NCBI GenBank assembly: GCA_032173965.1
Contig: CM063284.1
Location: 63,300,863-63,364,862 of the forward strand
Reading direction: 5' to 3'
Source of the DNA: Sitta carolinensis
Taxonomy: Eukaryota > Chordata > Aves > Passeriformes > Sittidae
Length of the DNA stretch: 64,000 nucleotides
Of this stretch, positions 34,229 through 45,900 are shown piece by piece (the stretch's first letter is position 1; each line of letters opens with the position of its first letter). The notes under the pieces were generated by a model that had not been told where the DNA came from, did no database searches, and saw only the letters and a list, made by a program, of their open reading frames with translations. A program made the translations under genes and the position numbers.

Positions 34229-34263
34229 CTTTAGGTACAAGCCTGCTAGGCTTGTACCTAAAG
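34229..34263. repeat. Perfect 15-bp inverted repeat, 5-base loop
   Basis: CTTTAGGTACAAGCC (34229-34243) is followed by TGCTA (34244-34248) and its exact reverse complement GGCTTGTACCTAAAG (34249-34263). A further GCTCG/CGAGC pair (34212-34216 and 34269-34273) could extend the hairpin across an asymmetric internal loop. It could fold as a cruciform or RNA hairpin. The perfect arms suggest a recent origin or selection; the short loop and short stem do not fit a typical microRNA precursor. Confidence 0.8.
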
Positions 34264-36879
34264 ATGTCCGAGCATGGCAGTTCATGCATGCACTGCATTT
34301 GTAAAATCAGGTTTGGGTAAAAAAAGCCATGTTGCAATGGCTTTGCTAGCACCTTGCTTTGATTTAAAGACAAAAATGTTTAAAAGAAAAATACGCTTTA
34401 TTGTAACAGCTGGATTTGAAAAAAAATTATTTTACATTGTTCATTTACATTTTGTTTTCTCCCTGTACTGTGAAATGTGGACTAAGATTGGGTGCAAGCC
34501 TGTGTTGGGGAAAATTTCACTTGGTGTCCCTGTAAAATCAGTGTAGAGAGTTTCTTAAGCAAATAATGGATAGATTTAAGCGATTAAAGCTCTACGTGCT
34601 TTTGAACTGAGGCCTGTTGATCTTAAAATACAAAGAATTAATTCTGCAGTCTCTAAAAGAAGTACAACATTTGCTCTTCTTTCCTACTTGGCAGCTAAAT
34701 GAAGGTGGTGCAGTCAAAAGGAAGTGGCTACAAATAGATGAAGCATATTGGTTGTGAATCTGCCAAAGGTGGCCAGCTGTATTGCTATTTTCAGCTAATT
34801 CTATGCACTTAATCAGAGTTTTTGCCTAAATTAAAGACTACAGGTATATTTAGTGATCATTAGGCCCCCTTCTGTAGAAGAGCTTGTGCTATGGTTTAAT
34901 AATGGGAATAACAGAGAAACAGAATGTGGCCAGCTGACCATTATTGTCTCCTTTTCTATGCTAAAATGTATCAGGCCTTTCTGATCCTTAGAGGTTTTAA
35001 TTTGTATTTTGACATAAATGCTACTTCTGGTAGAGCCACATCATTCACATTCTTGACTTTTTCACTTTGTTGGGATAATTTCGGACAGAGTGAGCCATAG
35101 ACAGCACTGTATGAAAAGCATCTATGAAAACTCCTGCTACCATTTGAGCTAAATACCTTGTAAGCAAACCTTTCGGTCGGGGTTTTCCAACCATCTGGAA
35201 TGAAAGGTGTCTCTGGTCAAAAGGCTCATGGTCATGCTCCTAGTTTCTCAAGCTTCTTGAAATACACTTTGCAAAACTGTTACTGAGGGAAAAAATTAAA
35301 TGGAAACCAAATATGCCGGTTTCTCATCTATATATTGAATGTTTTAAAGTTTCTCAGAGACTTAGAGAAATTAAAAAGGCAAGCAAAAAGTGGTGGATTT
35401 GGGTTTATAAGGGCTACTAGGGAAGTGTACATAGAGCATTGATATATTAAAAATGTTAAGTTGTTTAAAAAATAAATACAATTAGTCAGTAGGCATCCCT
35501 TCAATAATTCCTGACTGTTATGTTCTGAGTGTTTTTTGTTTGTTTCTCCTTTTGTTTTGTTTGGTTTTTTTCTCTTTCTTGTTTCATGCCTTTATCTTAG
35601 TCCTGAATTCCTGAAGGGATACTTTTCCATTGGCCTGAGTCTGGAGTGTACCTTGTAAATTTTGAGCCCTACAAACTTTTGGGCATTGTTAGACACAGCA
35701 GGGCACCTTGAAATGCCCTGACAAAGATTAGTCTTATATCACAAGCTAGCAAATTCCTTGTAAGTGTGAGAAAGGCAGCAGCCACAGCATGCTGGCATCA
35801 ATGGGGGTGGTTTGTGGTACCATAACCTGGTAGAGTGAACTCACACCTCTTTGGCAGTACCTTTGCATCATTCCTGCTGCTCTCTCAGTGGAAGGGCTGT
35901 CCTTAGCATTGGGGTCTGCTTTTGCCTTCATTCCTGCAAGGGCACGTAAAAAAAGGAAACTACCTCCCCCATGTAGCAGCACCATAAATATCCTGGAAGG
36001 TCTCAGTCCATAAACCCTGTTATAACACTGCAATTTACGATTATGTTGTTATTTGTCAAGAAAACCATGAACAAATCTTTTGTAAAGGAATGCAGGGCAC
36101 TAAATAGGGAAACTCAAAGGCACCGATGCATTTCAGAAGGAATTTTTTAGGAGGTTTGTATTGATCGCCTTGCACCGGAAGTTGAAATGGGTGATCTGTG
36201 GTGTGCTGGAAGCGTGACTGAGACCGTTTGCTCTCTGCTGATTTATTCTGCAGGTGCAGGTTTGGTTAGCATGGCCTTAGCACTGCTACAAGCTGTGGTG
36301 TTGCGCTTTTTAGTAAGAAGTCTGTTGTCCTCAAGATTGCTCCCTGGATGGCCCATGTGTTGTGGGACAGGACTGTGGGAATTGTTTGACCTGTGAGTGT
36401 TTGTGCATTGATGCCCAGTGAGGCTGGCATTTGTTAAACAAACACACATTTCTCACCTACATTTTCGATTGTGGATAGCATCCCTTGAGGAAATACGGGT
36501 TTTTGACAGCTCTGCCAGGAGAAGGAATGTTGTAGGGGTGGTATTGGGTAAACCTTTGCAGAACAAATGTGCATAAGTACTTAAAATCGGTGATTAAAGT
36601 GCATGTATATTCGTTTTAACTTATGATGTTATTTTATCATACTAGAATTGAGTGTTAGACAGTTTGGCATTTTCCAATAGTTGATTAGCAAAATCTTTCC
36701 ACCCATCAAAAATATTTTTCCAGTCGGATCACTCTCTGTTTGTTTGCTTGTGTTTTGATCTTGAAAGAGGAAATAGCTGTTTGCACACAGCAGAAATAGC
36801 TGGATAAGGTTTCTTGAAACGTGTGCTTAGAGGGTGGTGTATTCCCTGAGGTATTTCCTGAGGTTGAAGCGTACTGATA
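34264..36879. other. Intron 1, no specific feature
   Basis: No recognised repeat or exon; open frames all at most 95 codons. Confidence 0.5.
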
Positions 36880-37320
36880 ACAAAACTCCTCTTCACCTGG
36901 GCAAGGCAGAGTCTGTGGACAAACTCACGAGGAGCCGAGGTGGTTCAGGGATGAATATCCTTCTGCAAAGCAGCACTTAAAGCAAATGGCCGAACAGGAG
37001 AAGATGTTTTCTTCCCTTGCTGCAGCAACTGGAACTGAAATTAATTTTAAACAGCTCACTTGCCTTTCGAATCTGTGATGTGTCTGCCTTTACTTGGAAG
37101 ATCTGAGAAAGCAGGCTTTAGAAAACAAAAAGCATTGTTCCCTGTAACGAACCGTCAATTGGTCCGTCATGGTTTTCAGTTGTATTCGTGATTACGCTTG
37201 TGAAAGAGATTAAAATACTTCGCTTTTATTATCAGGAAAGTGAATTCCCCTGCTTCCCATTGCTAACAAAGCGTGCCTGGCCCGGCTCTGCTTTGTCTTG
37301 GGCTTCCCTTCTGTTCCCCA
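36880..37320. promoter_or_regulatory. Candidate CpG-retaining regulatory block
   Basis: CpG sites are preserved at an unusual rate for this intron (for example ACGAACCGTCAATTGGTCCG at about 37147-37166, GTATTCGTGATTACGC near 37181, CTTCGCTTTT near 37218), with no repeats or long homopolymers. This resembles a conserved non-coding element, but the claim depends on cross-species alignment I cannot run. Confidence 0.25.
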
Positions 37321-40300
37321 CGTGCTTATTCCTGTTTGGACTGGTGTATATGTGACAAAACCTGCTCAAATTCAGTATCTTCATGGTGGGTTTAAATTTG
37401 TCGATTTCTCACTTCTTTTATACTCACTATATTTCTGTGGGGAGATTAAGAAAAATTTTGCTTCAGTATTTATGAATATTTTTTGAGCATTCTTCATATT
37501 AGTTAAAGCCTCAGAGCATAACAGAAACCATGTACCGAAATGCAGGGTTCATGTTTGGATTTTCTTGTCTTTTTGTGTTGTTTCTCTTGTTGTTGCTGTT
37601 GTTAGAGCATTTCTTCTATCTACTCTATGAACACAACTCTGGTCAAGAATGCTTATTGTTTCATATTTGGGTCTGTCTTTTGGTTGTCTAAAGAAGCTCT
37701 TGTTTCGTCTGTGGGATAGTAGGTGACTGGATTTTATCACATACTTACTTTTCATCTACTACCTCTTTTTTATACATACAAAACAATTTGAAGACAAAAT
37801 ATAGACCTGCTGTCACTGTAAAAATTATTTTGACATACTCACTGCCTATGGTGTAAGTTTATTCCTAGACTGCAGAACTAATGTGTGTAGCTTACTGAAA
37901 ACAAGGACTGTGCACATTTTGCATCACTGATAAATTTGTGATTTATCCAGGAGTGTCCTGCATTTGGACACCTCATTTTGAAGAGATGCTGGCTGCATTT
38001 CTCCTGTGTAGAACCATAAACTGTCCCAATCAGAAGGCCCAGCAGGATGCTCTCCTTAACTGTGTGCAGTCAGAAAAGTTATGACAGCATTTAAAATACA
38101 GATAGCTTCATTTGACACCTTACTCTTTCAAGTTAGGAACAAAATTTATGAACCGTATATGGGATGGAGGAGCCTGCCTTTCCCTGTCCCTACTGGGACT
38201 CAGAGGGATGATGTTGGGGATGCAAGGTTCTCCCAGCTTTTGCACAGCTGGCTTCTTGGTTTTTTACCCCAGCACGATGTCAGCACCTGGGAGTCTGGCA
38301 GTGCCTCCTGTAATTAACAGCACAAGGCCCACATTCTCTGCTTGGGACAATTTTGAGGAAAGGTTAATGCTGCCCAGGCCTGTAAACTTATTGCTAATGA
38401 ACTGTTTGCAGTAACACGGCAAGCAGTTTTAAGTGTGTGGGTTTAGCAAACAAAGTGCAGTGGAAAGTTTATGTAATTAGTGTTAATGTTTGGTACAAAA
38501 CACCCCATCGACAGTATCAGCTGACTTATCTCGTTATGAGCTATAGCTGTTTCATGAATCTAATAAAACATGAATTTTTAAGACAGGGTAGTGAGAGTAA
38601 GAGGAAGGCATGAAATTAGATTAGAGCCTATAAACATAAGCTCTGGCTTCTCTGCCCATGTCCAAAGCAGAGTTTGGGCTTGTCTTTTACAGCAAGCTTT
38701 GGCTTTATATTTGAGCAGTAAGGGCCAGGATACTGTCATTTTGGGAAAGTCCTTCTATCAGTCCCTTAAAGAGAGGAGTGTTTTTTCAGTTTCCTTTACT
38801 GAGATCTGGAGTTTCTGACTCAACTGTAGTGAAAGGTTTAAGCGAGCTATTACTTAGTGTTATGAAATACTGAGAATCCTGCTCTGGAAGGATAAGCGTT
38901 GTTCTGAGCTCCTCTGCTTCCGTAACACGTTTCCGTGATACACGCTGTGACCGTGTGATTGCTGTCTCAGTCTTCTTCCTCTTGTATTGGAAGGCCAAAA
39001 GGTCATCTGTGGAAAGGAGAGGGCAAATGGTTAAGTGCTGACTGCTGCAGTGGTAAGAACCAAACCTTGGTTTGCAAAATGATAAGGAAAGTCCAGCAGT
39101 CCTGAACTGAGTTGCTCCTGGGCCAGCTGTGGCTTTGGCAGGGTGAAGGATGGACTGCAGCATGAACTCGAGCTGCACGATGTCGTTCAAGCTGGTGGTG
39201 AAAGGGGTGACTTCACTGTGGTGGCAGCCAGGCAGAAGTGAGTTGTGGGGAACACTTGTTAATTTCCTGACTTCAGTGAAATTTAACATCCCTCTTGAAA
39301 CAACACTTTTTTAAAAATGGCATTTTTTATTTAGAAATCGAATAAAACTTCAGGGAGATTAAGCATATTCCTGGAAGAAATGGAAGTAAACTTCTTAAAT
39401 CTGGAACATGAAATAAAGTCGATGTTAGGGCACAGGGTTGATAAACAAGACTGGGGCTGGTTTCTGCACTCACCAGAGCCTTTAAACAAGGCAAGAATGA
39501 ACATGCTGTAGAGTTATAGGATGTCTGAGGTTACCTGCTGTGAAAAAGCAGATTAGCATGCTGTGGTATTTTGTTTGAGGTTTTGAGAAATTATCATATC
39601 CGGATAGCAAATCCCTGTATAGAAATATACTGCTGCTTCTTCCTGAGATAGTTTCCTTTATCCTGAGGCATTTTATTATCCCCAAGATGGAGTTTACTGA
39701 AACTGTCTTCATTCAGAAAGTGAAGAAATTTATGCTATGATTTTTTTTTTTTTAAGCAGACCCATAGTCTGTAAATATGTGATATTTTCACAACAGGATT
39801 GGCAGATGACTAACTGGATTTTCCTTTTGCTTTTTACAGCATTTCATAAATGCTGAATAATTTTCATAGTATGAATTGTTTTCATGCTGCTGAGTAGTTC
39901 CAGTGGAAAAATCCCAGGTATTGGTAACCTACCCAGTATTTACAGTGCCTCAAAGTATCTTCGGTTATATTTAATATAAATACTGTGGGCCAGTCATCAT
40001 CTTGGCAGTCCTGGCTGTCCCTTCTGCTGTGCAAGTACCTGCAAACACTCTCTTAATTCCCACAACCCCACGTGTCCTCAGTGTGGAGCTGGAGGCACTA
40101 AGCTCCACGTTTATCCTGACCTTACTCCAAAGTGCCGTGAGAAGGACTTGCCCCTTCAAATCCATGACAGTGTTCTTGAGCTGGGATGATGCCTTTAGCT
40201 CCCTAGCTTATTATGAAATAAACTTGCTAATTTGAAAAAAGAAAAAAAAAAGTTTTCTAAATTTGCATTGCAATCTATATGAGTTTTAGATTTTTTTTAG

Positions 40301-42559
40301 TTTTGCTGAAGTTCTTTGTTATATTCTTCAACAGAATGATTCATTGTTTTATTCATGATACATCATCTATGCAGAAATGTCTTGATTGCATTTAGTAAGC
40401 TTGCTGAATTTGTCTCACAATGGGAGAGCATTAGTTTCTCCTCACTAGTGATGTAGATCCTCACGAGCTGGGGGATTTTTGTTAGTATGTATTGCAGTGG
40501 CATGATAGTGCTCTGTGTTACATGCGGAGAACATGCAGAGAAACTTTCATTTTCTCCTCTGCCAGTACTTGGCTAGTGGGAATAACAGACAGAGTTTGTT
40601 TGTGACATTTTGCTACTAGTTGCTAGCTAACTTTTGTGCTCAGTGCTTTTCTCCTGTGGGTGTAGGTGGTCCTAGGGGATGCTGACAGTCAAAAAATGCT
40701 CCTAGGGAAGGATACCCATAGCAACTGAAGGTGGAAATAAAAACACAAGGCACAGGTGTAGCTGGTCGAGCATCATCCCTGCAGTGTTTTGCAAAGGTAA
40801 CGGAGGGATTGTACGTGCACATCTATTTGTTTGCTTTTAGCACTTGGGTTTTCTAAAAGTGTTATGATGAGAAGATTAACTATATTTAGTTTGGGGTTCG
40901 TTTTTTATTTTAATTCCAAAAGTTTATGTTACTTAGTGAAAGTTAAATAAGTCACTGTGTTTTGGAATATTTGGTAAGCATCATATGTACTGTAGAGCCT
41001 CCTGGGTTTTATGAATAAGCTAATTTCCAGGACCTCTGATGACATCCAGATAATACATGATACTGGCCAGAGGTAAAGCTGCTTCTTTTTAATAAACTGT
41101 TGCAAATTTCCACTACTTGCCTTGGAGAAAACCTGTCTTTTGGGAAATGGAAATTTATTTGGGACTTATTCCAAGATAAGGTTATGTTCAAACCTCTTCT
41201 TGAGTCTGGAATGAAACACAGACAAGAAGAATATAATTTTAATGAGTACAAGATGCCTGCAGAGTGCTGCTCTGAATTCATCAGTAAACGAACTATCCTG
41301 ACCCTAAGGGCAGTATTTGGTGGTTTTGGCTCTGTTGAAGGTCTATGTGGGATCAGCAGGTTTCCTGATGGATAAATGTGCTGAAGTGGCTGAGGGCAGG
41401 AGCCAGGGAGGGGTGCACAGGTGAGAGGGAGAGTTTGGCTGCTGTTGAGAAAGATGTGATGATTTGATGTATTTTTCTGCTGTGAAAATGGGTGGTGTAG
41501 GTCAGATTAATCAATGGCTTTGATCCACAGAGATGTCTGGTGGGACCAGAGCTGGCAGAGAATAAATGGGATGAGTGGCCTGACTCTGGGGCTCAGTGGA
41601 AGGGGAAGCAAAGAGAGGAGAAGGCTAAGAGCAAGCAGAGGAGTGAACCTCCCCCTTTGGCAGCAGGGTGTTGCAGTCTCAAGGAACTTCATCTTAAGGC
41701 TTTTTCCAAGCCTGAAGGGGGCTTATCAGGTTCCTCAGTTTGTGGGTGCTCACTGGATTTGGTGGACAGCTCATGGTTGTGTCCTTGCATGCCAACTCTG
41801 TTAAATCTCTGCTACATCCTGCAGCCTGAGGGGCATGGGGGGAAAGAATGCCATGGGAGCACTAGCCATTTCCAGTTGTTGTTAAGAAAGGATAAGCAGA
41901 TTGAGGACTGGGGAAAAAGCAAAGCAAATTTTTTGTTGTCGCCTGCTCACATTAATGAGAGGGGTTGTGAGGTGCCTGTGTATGAGTTTAGATTTTGCTA
42001 AGCCAACTGATCTGTAAAAGCAGAGAGTAAATCCATTTTCCCCCCACTACTTTAGTAATTGGCAGAAGGCAGAAAGTCATTGTTGACTGAGAATAAACAG
42101 ATTTCAGGCATTCCTAGACTGAGAAACCTGCTTAGCTTTCTAAAATCGGTCTCCCTGGTGCTCTGCTAAAAGCTTAATTGGCTGACATTTTGTATGTGAG
42201 AGATTTGCTCTGCTGGCCTAAATTGAGTTATTTTGTGTAAATGTTTTTGTGGGGTTTATAAAATAATCTCCTTAGAACATACGTGTGTGTAAACTCTGGA
42301 CTGTTTCTTTTGAAAGAGTAATAACGAGTACTAGATGTTGTGGCTTTGGCATACAGGGGATAATTTAACATGGAATTCAGTTTATACTTCTAGTTAACCT
42401 TGCGAGGGATAAATATCTGCTTCTTTCCCCCTGCAAAACCAGCAGCTAAGATACAGTCTTCCTGTAATTACAAAAAACGATGGCTCTGCTGCTCCTGTCA
42501 AATATTAGGGACGGATAGCCACTCTTTTTAAGCATTCTTTTCTTTACTGTGTATGTGCT
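37321..42559. other. Intron 1, no supported gene
   Basis: Contains two of the longer intronic frames: 167 codons at 38786-39289 (minus) and 153 codons at 41540-42001 (plus). Neither has a recognisable domain. The first includes about 45 codons (roughly 39095-39235) with GC-rich third positions, discussed as a finding. No repeat family is recognised. Confidence 0.5.
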
Positions 42560-42960
42560 GCAGCTTTGTCATAACAGGTAGAACACAAAGCTTTGCAAGC
42601 ACTTGAATCCTTTTCGGGTTGCCAGGTCTCATTAGGAAGCAGTTAATGTTGTTGCAGGACCACTCGTGCTGCATGTCTCTGGCTTCAGCAGTGACCAAAC
42701 TGTCTCCTCCTCTCTTCCTTATAGTGCTCGAAAGTCATCTCGCACACTTCCTCACTCTGTTTTTAGTACATTGTAATTAGTATTTTCATTCAAGCTTTAA
42801 AATTCCTTGGAGATTTGCCTAGGAGAGGGCTGTGCACTTTTAACCCAACTGCAGAAAAGGGATCTGCATCGTATTAACCGTGAAATTTGCAGGTCAGCTT
42901 TGGAATTTCAATATTTGGTGTTTATAACTTGATGCCTGGTTTGGTCTTTTCTATTTCGCA
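42560..42960. promoter_or_regulatory. Candidate conserved block
   Basis: Repeat-free sequence of balanced composition with retained CpGs (GCTCGAAAGTCATCTCGCAC near 42725-42744, GCATCGTATTAACCGTG near 42867-42883) and ATTA-type sites (GTAATTAGTATT near 42773). It looks like a non-coding conserved element by texture only. Confidence 0.2.
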
Positions 42961-45900
42961 TTAATTTCCACCTCTTGTGCTCCCAAATGTGACTGTGTTT
43001 CTCTCCTTTTTTAATACTTTTTTTCCCATTGGAATCAAATGCTTACTCCATCCAAATATTTGATGAACTTTCTTGGCAGGGATCAGCAGAGCTGCAGAGT
43101 TGCTACTTGGGGCTTTCTTTGTTGGAGATCTGGAATGAGTTTAAACATTAAAGTTTGTTTAGTTTTGGATATGACAAAGGCTCCCCTTGAACCTTTTCTT
43201 TTTGCATGCTGTTAGCACAGTAAACATGTGTAGCACAATAAACACCTCCGCCCCTGATTTAGGTGTCCAGCAGTCCATGCTGAGGATGGATAAGCCTATT
43301 TTCTTAGGGAAACAGGGCATATACAGTAGCTTTGTTTCTGTCATTCTGCTCTGAAAACTTGTCTTCCAGTTCCTAACCAGAAGAGGATTAGGATTATTTT
43401 GAATGATTTGCAGATTCTGTTTCTTTAACACAGAAGTGAGCTAGAGTAATCCTGAACTGGTGGCCCTATGAGCAAAAAGCTCAGCAGTTGTCTCTATGTT
43501 GCAGTGTGTCAGTCCCTCGGACCCAGAGGCTGTGAGAACTAGCAGGGATGGAGGAAAAATGTCACTGCTGCAGCCAGAGGAGCAGATCTTTGGGAGCAGA
43601 GGCCATGCAGACAGGGAAGAACCCCACTCTTCTCGTTCAGCAACCCCAGCTCAGTCCTCCCTTTCTGTTTCCCTGCTACTAAACCTCAACTAGACTTTAT
43701 TCTATTCAGATGTCACGGTCAGAGGGATTGAAAACACAGGGCATGGTTGAAACGCCAAAGATTGAGACTATTTTAGGAAAATGCTGATGTCTCAGAAATT
43801 GTCGAAGGTGCCAACTGTGTGAAAGAAGGCTATTTGAGTCAGAGAGGCTGGGCTATGGTGGGTGCAGCCCCAGGGAAAGGAGGGTGTCGGGAGGAAAGGC
43901 TCTGGTGGATCATCTGTGAGGGGAAAGAAGTGCTTCAGCCGAAGGTTGTTTTGCTGCAAGTTGTGGTTGTGTGTGTATCAAGACGGTGGCTACAACAGGC
44001 ACTTTTATTAAACATTTAATGGGGGTGCATTCATGCTCTCTGTGTATTGGTCTGTGCCCTAGCAGGGTGTGCTGGTCTCCCACACCTTCAACTGCATCTC
44101 AGCCTCCGTGTGATACAGCCTGTCCCTGTGGCTCAGTTCTATCAATAAACGCTTCAGTGTTGCAGGAAAAAAGGAATCGTGAACACAGTTTTTCCTTGTC
44201 TGCCAGAGGAGCACCAAGAGAATGTCAGAATTTTTTGTGGGGCATTGGTTTTCCTGCTTTGTTGTAGAACAGTCCTGTAGTGCCTACCCTGCATGGCAGC
44301 CACTTCTGGTGTAGGTGCTCATGAACGTTGTGAACTTGTGGATGCTGTTGCTTAGATCAGGAAATAACATGTACCTAAAGCAGTTAATTCTTCTGGGGTG
44401 CATGCTCTATTATTCACTCCAAAAGGTTAGTAATTGGAAATACAGTTTTTGAAGTTAAATGGTATGGTCTGAGCCAGACTGGTAGGTTGCATGCTCAGAA
44501 AGGGGTGAGTTGTGCTCCCTCCTCCTTCTTCATCAGCTTCCAGTTGCTGGCTTCTGCTCTGCCCTTTATATCACCTCAGCCCTTCATCTGTTTGCAGAGC
44601 AAACATGATCCATTTGCTGATTTGTTAGACACCCAATCAAAAAGAAAAAGCGATGAGGGAGGAGTGGGGATGGAGAGGAGGGTGTCCGACTAGCCAGCAG
44701 GGGCAGTCACATTGTCTAACCACACCCTTGGACAAACACGATCTCTCTGGCTGCCAGAAATCATCCCTTGGCCATTCCCTGTAAAGGCAGAAGAGCCCTT
44801 CTGGGAAGCAATGGGCACATGGGCTGACTGGAAGCAGGGGATGCCTAAGTGAAACTCTGCCTTGCTTTGACACTGATGCACGGCTGTACATGCAAACAGT
44901 TTTCCTTTATAGACTCTTAAGATGTTCCATGGCTGTGTTGCAACTTCAGGGACTGGACATCAAACTCAGCAACCTGGATGAGCCAGAGGTGTGAAGGTGA
45001 AATCTGTCCCAAATTTGCCGTTGCTCTGTAGATGTTACAAAGGAGAGAAGTATGTAGTAGAGAATATTAACAACCTGATGTAGTAGAGAACGTAATTTAT
45101 TCTAGAATTGGTAGTTAGATATTTCTCATCAAAACTGGAGTGTTTTATATTACGGAAATAATGCCAAAGTCTGAAGACTAAACTATGTTCACCCTGTAAC
45201 AAATTGAACATTTTGTGTTGTTTCCTAGAGGATATTTTGACAAGGGTTATGTTCAGTCACAGCAAATAGGAGTATACAGGGTCATCCACTGAGACGATCA
45301 GTCACAAGTCTGAAAAAGTGCTGAAAGAATCTTTGACAGCCTCTCCATGTCAGGAATTGCTTGACCTAAGTGCAGGCTAGGGAAGAGTCTAAGGGAAGGC
45401 TTCAGGACTGACCTAACTGGTTGCAAATGTGGTGTTACTGTAGTTGTTATAAGGGCTTCCTTTGTATCCAGAAAGTACAGCTTGTTGTCCCTACGTTTTG
45501 ATAACATGCTACTTAAGAAAATGAGTGAGCTGGGATTTTGCCAATGTGAGCAGGCTTATTTTCTTGGTAAGCTACTAGAAGCAGTAACTGCATAAAAAAA
45601 GAGAAAACCAAGAAAAGTTTATAGCAGAGCAAAGTTTTTCCTCCTTTCACATGATGTTGAAGAATTTCTAAAAACTTTATTCTCAATTTTGGGTTTTTTC
45701 ATTACTTTACAAAGCTCGCATTGCCTTGTGTTGCCTTTGAGACCAGTATAAACCCACTCTAACTGCTCTGGTTAGAGCATTTTTATGGGAGGCAGACCCA
45801 TCAGCTGGGCAGCCTGAGGTTGGTATTTGCAGCAAGGACATTGCTTATTGGGGAGGGATGGCAACAGTTGATGGAAATTGCAGAATAATTCAGGTGAGCT

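Noticed and set aside
34212..34273. Possible microRNA precursor
   Set aside because: The perfect stem is only 15 bp with a 5-base loop, and the extension needs a large asymmetric loop, unlike a typical precursor.
34033..34320. 95-codon plus-strand frame over the perfect inverted repeat
   Set aside because: The inverted repeat is inside it, but no protein similarity or splice context is seen.
41540..42001. 153-codon plus-strand frame
   Set aside because: No domain or family resemblance; within chance expectation for a 64-kb window read in six frames.
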